64,000 nt of DNA, taken from the NCBI GenBank assembly GCA_029983505.1, contig JASBZK010000003.1, positions 1 to 64,000 on the forward strand, given 5' to 3'. The notes under the pieces are model-generated. The model had not been told where the DNA came from. It did no database searches and worked only from the letters and a program-made list of their open reading frames with translations. A program made the position numbers and the translations under genes. This DNA is from Porphyromonas sp. Lineage in GTDB: Bacteria; Bacteroidota; Bacteroidia; Bacteroidales; Porphyromonadaceae. Of the stretch, positions 52,174 to 61,395 are shown piece after piece (position 1 is the first letter of the stretch; each line of letters starts with the position of its first letter).

Positions 52174-53274
52174 TCAGACGTTGAAGCGGAAGTGCATAAT
52201 GTCGCCGTCTTGGACGATGTAGTCTTTGCCTTCCACGTTGAGCTTACCCGCCTCTTTCACGGCAAGCTCTGAGCCGTACTTGATATAGTCGTCGTATTTG
52301 ATGACTTCGGCTCGGATGAAGCCTTTCTCGAAGTCGGTGTGGATGACGCCGGCGCATTTGGGTGCTTTGCTGCCTTTCTTGTACGTCCAAGCCCGAACTT
52401 CCATAGGTCCTGCGGTAAAGAACGTTTCGAGATTGAGGAGCCGGTAGGCGTGACGAATGAGCCGGTCGACACCACTCTCTTCGAGTCCCAAGGCTTCGAG
52501 GAACTCTTTCCGCTCCTCAAAAGTGTCAAGTTCCGCGATGTCGGCTTCCGCCTGGGCAGCAAGTACGAGGACTTCGGCATTTTCGTCCTTAACCGCTTCT
52601 CGGACGGTCTCCACGTGCTTATTGCCGGAGAGTACGGAGGCTTCGTCCACGTTGCAGACGTAGAGTACGGGCTTCGTGGTGAGGAGGAAGAGGTCGCGGG
52701 AGAGGCTCTCTTCTTCGTCGCTCTCGAAGGGGACGGTGCGTGCGCTTTTGCCCTGAATGAGCGCGTCGTGGTACCGCTCGAGGAGCCCGTAGAGTATCTT
52801 GGCTTCTTTTTCTCCACCTTTGGCCTGGCGCTCCACTTTCTTCATACGCGCTTCGACGGTCTCGAGGTCTTTGAGCTGAAGCTCCGTGTCGATGACTTCT
52901 TTGTCCCTGACCGGGTCAATGGAGCCGTCCACGTGGGTCACGTTGGGGTCGTCGAAGCATCGGAGGACGTGAATGATGGCATCTGTCTCGCGGATGTTCG
53001 CGAGGAACTTATTGCCCAAGCCTTCGCCCTTGGATGCGCCTTTCACGAGACCGGCGATGTCGACGATTTCGACCGTCGTGGGGACAATCTTCTCGGGGTG
53101 GACGAGCTCGGCGAGCTCACCGAGCCTTTTGTCGGGGACGGAGATTACGCCGAGGTTGGGCTCGATGGTCGCGAAGGGGAAGTTTGCGGCGTAGGCCTTG
53201 GCGTTAGAGAGGGAGTTGAAAAGCGTGGACTTGCCTACATTGGGCAGTCCCACGATACCGCATTGGAGAGACAT
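52174..53274 (-). CDS. ychF: redox-regulated ATPase/GTPase YchF
   Basis: A 366-residue Obg-superfamily protein with P-loop GLPNVGKS (8-15), VDIAGLVKGASKGEGLGN and a C-terminal TGS domain. The G4 motif is NVDE in place of NKxD, typical of YchF, which prefers ATP. It binds ribosomes. It is 21 bases downstream of lon. Confidence 0.95.
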   Translation of the reverse strand: MSLQCGIVGLPNVGKSTLFNSLSNAKAYAANFPFATIEPNLGVISVPDKRLGELAELVHPEKIVPTTVEIVDIAGLVKGASKGEGLGNKFLANIRETDAIIHVLRCFDDPNVTHVDGSIDPVRDKEVIDTELQLKDLETVEARMKKVERQAKGGEKEAKILYGLLERYHDALIQGKSARTVPFESDEEESLSRDLFLLTTKPVLYVCNVDEASVLSGNKHVETVREAVKDENAEVLVLAAQAEADIAELDTFEERKEFLEALGLEESGVDRLIRHAYRLLNLETFFTAGPMEVRAWTYKKGSKAPKCAGVIHTDFEKGFIRAEVIKYDDYIKYGSELAVKEAGKLNVEGKDYIVQDGDIMHFRFNV

Positions 53275-53295
53275 ATCGTTTGATTATTGCTGTTT

Positions 53296-55806
53296 TTAGG
53301 CGTTAGGGGTTTGGGCGGACTTCTGAGCTTCTTTGATGCGCGCCATAAGGTCGATCGGGTGTGAGACCGTCTCGTCACTGAGGGCGTAATCGATGACTTC
53401 TTTGATGTCGGACACGTAGATGAAGTCGAGCCCTTCGAGGTAGACGGGCTTGATCTCCTTGATGTCCCGCTCGTTTTCCTTACAGAGGATAATCGTCGTG
53501 ATGCCGGCACGCTTGGCGGCGAGGATCTTCTCCCGGATGCCGCCCACGGGAAGCACTTTGCCCCGAAGCGTTATCTCTCCCGTCATCGCGATATTGGGCT
53601 TCACTTTGCGCTGCGTGAAAGTGCTGACAAGTGAGGTGACGATGGTGATGCCGGCGCTGGGTCCGTCCTTGGGGATGGCACCCTCCGGGACGTGGATGTG
53701 GACGTTCCAGTAGTCGAAAATCTCCGTGGGTATGTCGTAGAGGTGTGCGTGGCTCTTGAGGTACTCGAGAGCAAGTACGGCAGACTCTTTCATGACGTCT
53801 CCGAGATTGCCGGTGATGCTCATCTTACCGGACTTGGAGGGAGACGGGGCACTCTCGACGAGCAGGATCTCGCCTCCGACGCTCGTCCACGCCAAGCCGG
53901 TGACGACGCCCGCGTACTTATTGCCGTCGTAGCGGTCACGGATGTACTTTTTCTGCCCGAGGTAATGCTCGAGGTCCGTCTTACCGACCTTGATGGGGAA
54001 ATAGTCCTCTACGTTTTCTTTCTCCATAGCGGCATCTTTGACCGCCTTTCTGATAATCTCATTGATGCGCTTGTCGAGCTCACGCACGCCGCTCTCACGG
54101 GTGTAAAACTCGATGATCTCGTCTATCGTCGGCTTCGCGATCTTAATGGCGTTCGGCTTGAGACCCACCTGCTTGAGCGCTTTGGGCAAAAGATGGCGGG
54201 AGGCTATCTCTGTCTTTTCCTCCTGGATGTACCCCGTCACTTCGATCATCTCCATACGGTCACGGAGGGCGTCTGGTATCTCTCCGGCGTTATTGGCGGT
54301 GGCTATAAAGAGCGTCTGCGACAGGTCGTAGTCGAGGTCGAGGTAGTTGTCGTGGAATGTGTTGTTCTGCTCGGGGTCAAGGACTTCGAGGAGTGCGGAG
54401 GAGGGGTCGCCTTTGTAGTCGGAGCCGAGTTTGTCGACTTCGTCGAGGACGAAGACGGGGTTGGAGCTTGCGGCTTTGAGGAATCCTTTGATGAGGCGAC
54501 CGGGCATAGCTCCGATGTAGGTACGGCGGTGTCCTCTGATCTCGGCTTCGTCGTGGAGTCCGCCGAGAGAGATGCGCACGTACTTGCGCCCCAAGGCCTC
54601 TGCTATGCTTCTCCCGAGCGAGGTCTTACCCACGCCCGGAGGGCCGTAGAGGCAGAGTATGGGCGCGTGCATATTCCCTTTGAGCTTGAGGATGGAGAGG
54701 TGTTCGAGGATGCGCTCTTTGACCTTCTCGAGTCCGAAGTGGTCTTTGTCCAAGACGGCTTTTGCTCTATTGATATCGAAAGAATCCTCCGTGTACTCGT
54801 TCCAAGGCAGATCCAAGAGTGTCTCGAGGTACTGGATCTGTATGGAGTAGTCGGGGCTCTGGGAGGGCATACGCTGGAGTTTCTTGACCTCTTTCTCAAA
54901 GCTGTCCTGTACTTCGGCGCTCCATTTCTTCTTTGAGGCGCGTTCGAGGAGCTCTGCGGAGTCGTCGTCAGCGGAGTCGTTGATTTCTTTCTTAATCATC
55001 CGCATCTGTTGCTGCAGGAAGTACTCTTTCTGCTGCTTGTCCATCTCGTAGTGGGTCCTCTCGAGGATGTCTTTGCGGAGCTCTTCTTGGCGCTTGATTT
55101 TATTGAGCAGCTTATGGACTTGGAATCCTCTCTGCTTGTAGTTCGTGTTGAGCAAAAGTCCGAGCTTGTCTTCCACCGTGTCGGGGAAATTGTTGGAGGC
55201 GAAGTTCACGATCGTCTCCGTGCTCTTCAGGGACTGAAGCGATTCAATGAAGGGCGTCGGTGCATCTCCGCGCATTCGGAGGATCTCCACCATAGTCTCA
55301 AGGATGGAGGAGCCGAGCTCACGGTACTCTTCGTCGCTTTTGCGTGGTTTGGTTTCGGGGACTTCCTCGAAATACGCCCGCATAAAGGGGTCGTGCTGTG
55401 TGAAGCGTCCGAGTTTGATGAGCCGTTTGCCTTGGAGAATGATTGTGGTGAGCTCGTCATCGATCTGCATAATGCGGACGACTTCGGCCACCGTACCCGT
55501 TTCCACGAGATCTTTTGAGACGGGGTCTTCGACATCGGCATCTTTTTGGGCCACCACGAGGACGTGCTTATTTGGGGCATCCTCTATGTAGGAAAGGAGG
55601 CGGTGTGTCTTTTCTCTTCCGATGAGGACAGGGATTGCCACTCTCGGGAAGAGTACATTGTCCCTAAGAGCGAGGATGGGGAGTGTCTTAGGGAGCGTGC
55701 TGAAATTTATCAGCCCGCTCATAATCCCCTCGTCGTCCGGTAAGATCATGGGAAGCCGCTTGCGGAGCAAATTATCGTTGTCGGGGAAATCTATTTCGTC
55801 GTCCAT
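53296..55806 (-). CDS. lon: ATP-dependent protease Lon
   Basis: An 836-residue Lon with N-terminal substrate domain (PILALRDNVLFPRVAIPV), AAA module (Walker A GPPGVGKT) and protease domain with catalytic serine in DGPSAGIT and lysine in GGIREKILAAKRAG. A longer frame reaches 56046 but runs through the promoter and a repeat array; ATG 55806 (MDDEIDFPD) is used. Confidence 0.96.
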   Translation of the reverse strand: MDDEIDFPDNDNLLRKRLPMILPDDEGIMSGLINFSTLPKTLPILALRDNVLFPRVAIPVLIGREKTHRLLSYIEDAPNKHVLVVAQKDADVEDPVSKDLVETGTVAEVVRIMQIDDELTTIILQGKRLIKLGRFTQHDPFMRAYFEEVPETKPRKSDEEYRELGSSILETMVEILRMRGDAPTPFIESLQSLKSTETIVNFASNNFPDTVEDKLGLLLNTNYKQRGFQVHKLLNKIKRQEELRKDILERTHYEMDKQQKEYFLQQQMRMIKKEINDSADDDSAELLERASKKKWSAEVQDSFEKEVKKLQRMPSQSPDYSIQIQYLETLLDLPWNEYTEDSFDINRAKAVLDKDHFGLEKVKERILEHLSILKLKGNMHAPILCLYGPPGVGKTSLGRSIAEALGRKYVRISLGGLHDEAEIRGHRRTYIGAMPGRLIKGFLKAASSNPVFVLDEVDKLGSDYKGDPSSALLEVLDPEQNNTFHDNYLDLDYDLSQTLFIATANNAGEIPDALRDRMEMIEVTGYIQEEKTEIASRHLLPKALKQVGLKPNAIKIAKPTIDEIIEFYTRESGVRELDKRINEIIRKAVKDAAMEKENVEDYFPIKVGKTDLEHYLGQKKYIRDRYDGNKYAGVVTGLAWTSVGGEILLVESAPSPSKSGKMSITGNLGDVMKESAVLALEYLKSHAHLYDIPTEIFDYWNVHIHVPEGAIPKDGPSAGITIVTSLVSTFTQRKVKPNIAMTGEITLRGKVLPVGGIREKILAAKRAGITTIILCKENERDIKEIKPVYLEGLDFIYVSDIKEVIDYALSDETVSHPIDLMARIKEAQKSAQTPNA

Positions 55807-55932
55807 GTATATATCGTTTTTAGTGCGGGAGCTGAATCCTAAAACGCACAAGTTGAAGTTCAATCCGATTATCTGAGGTCTTTTGTGCAGTACCTCCATC
55901 TGGATAGAGCAAAAGATGTGCCATATCGACTG

Positions 55933-55940
55933 CAAAGGTA
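55933..55940 (-). promoter_or_regulatory. -7 promoter box for lon (TACCTTTG)
   Basis: Minus-strand TACCTTTG, 127 bases upstream of the lon ATG. No HrcA/CIRCE element is visible. The rest of 55807-56313 holds array 10 and a TATATTTT sequence near 56174 that may be the -7 of the outer-membrane protein gene. Confidence 0.5.
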
Positions 55941-56072
55941 CCGCTTTTCGGTTAGAAGTCGGAGGGCGGCAGCAAAACGGCGCTTCGGCAGCGTATACAG
56001 ATGGGGCCCGGAAAAGTGCGGTTTCTTTGGCTCCGATCGCGTACACTAAGGTGACTTGGACAAAGGAAAAAG

Positions 56073-56153
56073 GAGATACGGACCAAGAAAGACACGAGAC
56101 CCGTACCGAGACGGAAACGAGATACAGACCTATCCGAAGGCAAGATACGTACC
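56073..56153. repeat. 23-bp periodic intergenic array 10 (four same-orientation units)
   Basis: GAGATACGGACC (56073), GAGACCCGTACC (56096), GAGATACAGACC (56119) and AAGATACGTACC (56142) are all in the same orientation and exactly 23 bases apart. No hairpin is formed. It lies between the divergent lon and outer-membrane protein genes. Confidence 0.88.
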
Positions 56154-56313
56154 AAAATAGAGGTGTCTATTTGTATATATTTTAGTAATGGGTTAAACCT
56201 TTTCCGGGATTGGGTGTCAAAAGAAAGGTTTCAAGCTCTATGGATAGAGGTTGACCTTTAGACGACCGGTCGAAAAGAAGAAAAGTATTCGGGCAATTTT
56301 ACCAGAACAAAGC

Positions 56314-59058
56314 ATGATGCACTATCGAAGTTTATTTTACAAAAGTTTAATCGGGGCGCTCCTTTTTATCTCAAGCACCATCGGGATTCAAGCACAAACC
56401 AACTCCGGTTCCCTGACCGGCCGGGTCTATGACGAACAGCAAAAGGAGTGGATGATCGCCGCCGGCATCAAGCTCCTTCAGCCCAAAGACTCTGTCCTCG
56501 TCAAAGGCGCACTCTCCGACACGAACGGCCGCTTCAAGATCTCGGCAGTCAAGCCAGGGACTTACTTGCTCCAAGTCTCTTATGTGGGGTATGCAGATTA
56601 TTTCACGAAAGTGACCGTCGGCAGCGAGACCAAAAATTTGGGAACCATTACCCTCAGCCCGTCTGCCACCGCACTCAAAGAGGTGCAGGTCGTGGGTCAG
56701 GCGACGCCCGTGGTGATGAAGACGGATACGGTGCAGTTTAATGCCGATGCGTTTCGCACCAAGCAAAACGCCAATGTCGAGGACTTGCTCCGCAAAATAC
56801 CCGGTATGGAGATAGATGACGACGGCAACATCACTTACAACGGCGAATCAATCGAAAGGATAGAACTCGACGGAAGGGACTTCTTTTCGAGCAACCCCAC
56901 GATGGCTACCCGAAATCTGCCCTCTAATATGATTAAGAACGTCCAAGTGGTGGACAAAAAGTCGGACCAGTCCCGACTGACGGGCGTGGACGACGGCGAG
57001 AGGGTGAAAGTCCTTAACCTAAACGTGAAGGAAGACAAGAAAAAGGGCGTTTTGGCCAACCTCACCGCCGGCTACGGCACTCAGAAGCGGTACAACACCC
57101 AAGCCAATGTCAATTACTTCAATGGGGATGCAAGGTACACGCTCCTCGGTAACCTCAATAACATCGACGGAGTCAGACGGGGACGCGGAGACCGGACGAC
57201 GCGGTCGCTGGGCTTCAACTATGACAATAAGTTTGGAGACAAAGTGCAGATGACGGCTGAGGCCGAATACCACGACAATGACGCTTCTACCATCGGGTCG
57301 AGAAATACCCAGAACTTCCTCGGAGACCAAAGCTCGACTTACGAAAACCAGAGCTACAACAACTTTTCCAACGACAAGTCCGCCGAAGCAATGACCCGTA
57401 TCGAGTGGAACCCCTCGGAGCGCACCAGCATCATAGCCGAGCCCTCTTTTGACTGGCGGAGGACGACGTCGAATAATCAGGATGAGTTCACCACTACAAA
57501 TGATGCGGGAGAGATCATCAACAGAGGCAATAGCCTCCAATCCGGGCAGACAGACGACATAGGCGCAGATATGGAACTGCACTTCAGACACACATTTAAT
57601 GACCTTGGGCGAAATATATACGTGCGTGCAGCGGGAAACTATGGGAAAAGCAACGGTTTCGGTATCAAAAACTCGCTGACGGACTTCCTCTCGAAGGGGA
57701 CAAAAGAAGTCATAGACCAGCGCACCACCACCGATGACTCGGACTGGGGCTACGGCGTGCGTGCCTCTTATCTCGAGCCTTTTAATAAGACGTGGGCGCT
57801 CCAACTTAATTACCGCCTCGATGCCCAGAATAGGTACAACAACCAACTGGCGTACAATAAAGACGCCTCGGGGGCATACACCCTTCTCGACACCGATTAC
57901 TCAAGGGCCTCCACGAACGAGAATATGGTACACCGCTTCGGCTTCCAAGTGAGGTATTCTTTTTGGAAGAAGAGTAATATATACGCCGGCTTCGAGGCTT
58001 CGCCCACCACGACCCATACGACGACGAGCAACGGCATCGAGACGACGTTCGATAAGTCCCGGATAGTCTGGAACTACGCCCCCACGTTCACGGTAGACAT
58101 CCGACCCACCGACACGCTGAGGGTGATGGTGCGCTACAACGGCCGGACTACGCAGCCCTCTATGATGCAGCTCAATAACGTCCCGATCATCAATTCACCC
58201 CTCTCCACCTCCGTGGGTAATCCCGACCTCCTTCCCTCCTTCTCCCACAGTCTTCGCGCGAATATCCAATTTAACCGCCGGACTCAGAGACAGAGCTTCG
58301 GTCTCTTCGGTAGCGCAAGTTTCACAAACGATGCCGTCATCTCGAAGAGGACCATCGACAAGGCGACCGGGGCAAGCGTAAACACTTACGAGAACGTAGA
58401 CGGACTGAGAAACCTGTGGTTCGGCTTCAGTGTCAATACCCCTATCGGAGGGGCGAAGAGTAAGTGGACAAGTTTCACGTTCGGTAACCTCTCCTATAAT
58501 CGCAGTAAGGCGTACGTCAATGACGCGCTCAATACCGCCGATACTTTCCGCCCCCGCCTCGCCCAACGCTTTACTTGGAGCGGAGACAACCTCCAAGTTA
58601 CTACGGGGGGCTTCCTTGCGGTGCAGAGTGCCAAAAACTCCATCTCTACGGAGCTGGACCGCACGACCTATGACTACAACATCTTTAACGAACTCGTCTG
58701 GACGCTTCCTTTGGATCTCTCCCTTACTTCGCGTCTCTCGTATCAAGACGCCGCGGGCTATAACGACGCCTTTAACCGCCGACTGTGGCTCTGGGACGCC
58801 TCTCTGTCGTGGGCTTTCCTCAGCGATAAGAGCGCTTCCCTCGAGCTTAGTGCCTACGACCTTCTCCGTCAGAGAACCACGTATACGCGTACCATCTCTG
58901 CCAATAGCATCGTGGACCAAAACGTGAACGGCATTACGAGCTATTTTATGCTCACTTTTACCTACCGCTTCAATAATTTCGGCGGTGGTGCCCCGCAGTC
59001 CGAGTCCGGACGTAGAGGTCCCGGTGGGTACGGAGGTCGTCGTCCTTCAAGATTCTAA
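56314..59058 (+). CDS. TonB-dependent-receptor-like outer-membrane beta-barrel protein
   Basis: The 914-residue protein has a signal peptide (end near IGIQAQ), a carboxypeptidase-regulatory-like domain (GSLTGRVYDEQQKEW, about 32-110), a plug-like segment (about 130-215; KIPGMEIDDDGNITYNG) and a large barrel of the OMP_b-brl_3 type. It ends in phenylalanine as needed for BAM insertion, preceded by a Gly/Arg/Pro-rich tail (GGGAPQSESGRRGPGGYGG). No SusD gene follows, so it is not a standard polysaccharide locus. Ligand unknown. ATG 56314 chosen over an earlier frame start at 56251. Confidence 0.85.
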   Translation: MMHYRSLFYKSLIGALLFISSTIGIQAQTNSGSLTGRVYDEQQKEWMIAAGIKLLQPKDSVLVKGALSDTNGRFKISAVKPGTYLLQVSYVGYADYFTKVTVGSETKNLGTITLSPSATALKEVQVVGQATPVVMKTDTVQFNADAFRTKQNANVEDLLRKIPGMEIDDDGNITYNGESIERIELDGRDFFSSNPTMATRNLPSNMIKNVQVVDKKSDQSRLTGVDDGERVKVLNLNVKEDKKKGVLANLTAGYGTQKRYNTQANVNYFNGDARYTLLGNLNNIDGVRRGRGDRTTRSLGFNYDNKFGDKVQMTAEAEYHDNDASTIGSRNTQNFLGDQSSTYENQSYNNFSNDKSAEAMTRIEWNPSERTSIIAEPSFDWRRTTSNNQDEFTTTNDAGEIINRGNSLQSGQTDDIGADMELHFRHTFNDLGRNIYVRAAGNYGKSNGFGIKNSLTDFLSKGTKEVIDQRTTTDDSDWGYGVRASYLEPFNKTWALQLNYRLDAQNRYNNQLAYNKDASGAYTLLDTDYSRASTNENMVHRFGFQVRYSFWKKSNIYAGFEASPTTTHTTTSNGIETTFDKSRIVWNYAPTFTVDIRPTDTLRVMVRYNGRTTQPSMMQLNNVPIINSPLSTSVGNPDLLPSFSHSLRANIQFNRRTQRQSFGLFGSASFTNDAVISKRTIDKATGASVNTYENVDGLRNLWFGFSVNTPIGGAKSKWTSFTFGNLSYNRSKAYVNDALNTADTFRPRLAQRFTWSGDNLQVTTGGFLAVQSAKNSISTELDRTTYDYNIFNELVWTLPLDLSLTSRLSYQDAAGYNDAFNRRLWLWDASLSWAFLSDKSASLELSAYDLLRQRTTYTRTISANSIVDQNVNGITSYFMLTFTYRFNNFGGGAPQSESGRRGPGGYGGRRPSRF

Positions 59059-59083
59059 GGGCGATTCCTATTGATTCAAAAAG

Positions 59084-59122
59084 AGCCGAAGTCCTGCAAG
59101 TGCAAGACTTCGGCTTTGATTT
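59084..59122. terminator. bidirectional terminator between the outer-membrane protein gene and fba
   Basis: AGCCGAAGTC (59084-59093) and GACTTCGGCT (59106-59115) form a perfect 10-base stem, followed by TTGATTTT on plus and by CTTTTTG on minus. Confidence 0.85.
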
Positions 59123-59146
59123 TATCGAAACGTTTCGGGAAGCAGC

Positions 59147-60142
59147 TTAGAGCTTATTGTCTGACCCGAGGACGTTCTTGATCTTATGTGCGTAGAGGTC
59201 TCTCATGTGGTCGCGAGCCGGTCCGAGGTACTTGCGGGGGTCAAACTCGGCGGGCTTGTCGTGGAAGACTTTGCGGATAGCCGCAGTCATCGCGAGACGG
59301 CTGTCGGAGTCGATGTTGATCTTGCATACCGCCGACTTAGCGGCTTTGCGCAACCATTCTTCGGGAATACCGATGGCATCCTTGAGGGCGCCGCCATAGG
59401 TGTTGATGGTTTCGACGTCTTCCTGGGGTACGGAAGAGGAGCCGTGGAGGACGATGGGGAAGCCGGGGAGCTTCTTTTCCACTTCTTCGAGGATGTCGAA
59501 ACGGAGCATCGGGGGTACGAGGTGACCTTCGGCGTCGCGGGTACACTGCTCGGGAGTGAACTTATTGGCGCCGTGAGAAGTGCCGATGGAGATGGCGAGT
59601 GAGTCTACGCCGGTCTTGGAGACGAAGTCGATGACTTCTTCCGGACGGGTGTAGGTGTGGTGCTCAGCGCTGACTTCGTCTTCCACGCCTGCGAGGACGC
59701 CGAGCTCACCTTCCACGGTAACGTCATACTGATGAGCGTAGTCCACGACTTTCTTGGTGAGTGCCACGTTTTCGTCGTAGGGGAGGTGGGAGCCGTCGAT
59801 CATCACGCTGGAGAAGCCCATCTCGATACAGCTCTGGACGAGCTCGAAAGAGTCGCCGTGGTCGAGGTGAAGCACAATCTGGGGCTTTTCGAGACCGAGT
59901 TCTTTTGCATAAGCCACTGCACCCTCAGCCATATAGCGAAGCAGGGTCTGGTTGGCATAGCTCCTCGCGCCTTTGGATACTTGGAGGATGACAGGAGATT
60001 TGGTTTCAGCTACGGCTTGGATGATTGCCTGGAGCTGTTCCATATTATTGAAGTTAAAGGCCGGGATTGCGTAACCTCCGTCCACGGCTTTCTTGAACAT
60101 CTCTCTGGTGTTGACCAGTCCGAGATCTTTATAGTTTACCAT
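59147..60142 (-). CDS. fba: class II fructose-bisphosphate aldolase
   Basis: The 331-residue zinc enzyme of glycolysis/gluconeogenesis has LHLDHGDSFE (zinc ligand and catalytic residues), a second zinc-ligand region EGELGVLAGVEDEV and HGSSSVPQE. ATG 60142 begins MVNYKDLGLVNTREMF; the longer frame to 60358 crosses the promoter. Confidence 0.95.
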   Translation of the reverse strand: MVNYKDLGLVNTREMFKKAVDGGYAIPAFNFNNMEQLQAIIQAVAETKSPVILQVSKGARSYANQTLLRYMAEGAVAYAKELGLEKPQIVLHLDHGDSFELVQSCIEMGFSSVMIDGSHLPYDENVALTKKVVDYAHQYDVTVEGELGVLAGVEDEVSAEHHTYTRPEEVIDFVSKTGVDSLAISIGTSHGANKFTPEQCTRDAEGHLVPPMLRFDILEEVEKKLPGFPIVLHGSSSVPQEDVETINTYGGALKDAIGIPEEWLRKAAKSAVCKINIDSDSRLAMTAAIRKVFHDKPAEFDPRKYLGPARDHMRDLYAHKIKNVLGSDNKL

Positions 60143-60250
60143 AATCAATCTGTGTTTTATTGTTATATTTTTAATGGAAAATCGGTTCTCACGTATCTTC
60201 AGAACAATCGAAACGGCGCGCAAGTTGCGGCACATTACGCTTTCCGAGTA

Positions 60251-60258
60251 CAAATATA
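60251..60258 (-). promoter_or_regulatory. -7 promoter box for fba (TATATTTG)
   Basis: Minus-strand TATATTTG, 109 bases upstream of fba. -33 spacing is not ideal. The rest of 60143-60527 contains array 11 and a tRNA terminator. Confidence 0.55.
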
Positions 60259-60322
60259 CCACAATATAACCAGTAGTTTGAACAATATTTCGCCGGACTG
60301 TTCCGCGGATGGCGTTTTGAAT

Positions 60323-60435
60323 CAGATACGGTACAGGAAGAACTTCTCGGTAGGACATAGGCTACGGCGAGATACAGACCGAAAATTTCTTTTTGGTCTG
60401 ACTGAAACGAGCGCGACCTTTTGGTCTTGTGTCTC
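60323..60435. repeat. 23-bp periodic intergenic array 11 (degenerate)
   Basis: CAGATACGGTAC (60323), a weak opposite unit near 60346 (CTCGGTAGGAC), GAGATACAGACC (60369), GGTCTGACTG (60395) and GGTCTTGTGTCTC (60423). The first three keep the 23-base phase; the others drift. GAGATACAGACCGAAA can pair with the following TTGGTCTG. Looks like a decayed copy of the family. Confidence 0.65.
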
Positions 60436-60472
60436 GGGGTTGTTGGTCGGGTTTTTGGGAAAAGAATAAAGT

Positions 60473-60514
60473 GAAGCCCCGCATCTTATAAATTGTATAA
60501 GAACACGGGGCTTC
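60473..60514 (-). terminator. terminator of tRNA-Phe
   Basis: GAAGCCCCG (60473) pairs with CGGGGCTTC (60506-60514) and an inner CTTATA/TATAAG pair extends the stem. On the minus strand the hairpin is followed by ACTTTATTCTTTTCC. Confidence 0.8.
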
Positions 60515-60527
60515 GGGGGGAGGGAAG

Positions 60528-60599
<72 letters not shown>

Positions 60600-60673
60600 A
60601 AGATTAACCTCTTTATTTTACGAGGAGCAACGCCGTCCGGACTTTGTGTCGTTTCTGTTTCGGAATTGCTCTA

Positions 60674-60704
60674 CAAAGGTACCAAAACTTTTTATGTTAC
60701 CAAA
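60674..60704 (-). promoter_or_regulatory. promoter of tRNA-Phe
   Basis: Minus-strand TTTG (60701-60704), 19 bases, TACCTTTG (60674-60681). About 75 bases upstream of the tRNA; the same -7 box (TACCTTTG) serves tRNA-Met at 16553. Confidence 0.7.
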
Positions 60705-60762
60705 TCTTTGAGCGGATGTTTGCGAAAAATATTTCCTTGGAGGTTCGGAAGTGTCCGATTCC

Positions 60763-61395
60763 TTACTTCGTTTTGACACCGGAAGTCCCTTCCGTGAGTA
60801 GATCTCTTAACTTCCGATACAGGGGGTGAGAAGCAGGGAGGGTGAGGAAGTAGGGGAGATCGCAGCCTCTTGCGATCATTTCCCGAATTTCCGTGGACGA
60901 GATTTCAAAAGTCGGTACGTCCTCAAGAATTTGGATGTTTTCTCGTCCTCTGAATCCCGCGGGGATCTCGTAGCCGGGGCGTGGGTAGATAAGAAAGGAC
61001 TGCTTCTCCATAAGCTCTTCCCCTCTGTACCATTGGGGTAAGTCAATCAGGCTGTCCATCCCTGCAAGTAAAGTAAACCGGTGGTCGGGGTATTTTGCCC
61101 TAAGGAAACGGAGCGTATTGTACGTATAATTAGGCTCCGGCAGCCCAAACTCATCCGTGCTGAGTCTCAGCTTGGGGTGGAGCTTCAGTACCTCAGCGAC
61201 CCACTCCGCACGGAACGATTCGGGAAGAAGGTCTCTGGGGTTTTTGAAGGGATTAGACGGCGTGAGGAGAAACCACAGCTCGTCCGCCTCCACTGTTTCC
61301 ACGATGTAATTCGCAAGGCAGAGGTGACCGATATGGAGGGGACTGAAGGAGCCGGGGTAGAGGATGACTTGTTTCAAACGTTTAGTCGAGCTCAA
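60763..61395 (-). CDS. nadD: nicotinate-nucleotide adenylyltransferase
   Basis: NadD adenylates nicotinate mononucleotide in NAD synthesis. The 210-residue protein has the nucleotidyltransferase motifs PGSFSPLHIGH (14-24) and ISSTEIRE. It overlaps gmk by 14 bases and ends the secA-yicC-gmk-nadD run. Confidence 0.94.
   Translation of the reverse strand: MSSTKRLKQVILYPGSFSPLHIGHLCLANYIVETVEADELWFLLTPSNPFKNPRDLLPESFRAEWVAEVLKLHPKLRLSTDEFGLPEPNYTYNTLRFLRAKYPDHRFTLLAGMDSLIDLPQWYRGEELMEKQSFLIYPRPGYEIPAGFRGRENIQILEDVPTFEISSTEIREMIARGCDLPYFLTLPASHPLYRKLRDLLTEGTSGVKTK

Noticed and set aside
55807..56046. 80-residue N-terminal extension of Lon
   Set aside because: Unrelated to Lon N-termini and overlaps the TACCTTTG promoter box.
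60143..60358. 72-residue N-terminal extension of the aldolase
   Set aside because: Crosses the promoter and part of a repeat array; the conserved protein begins at 60142.
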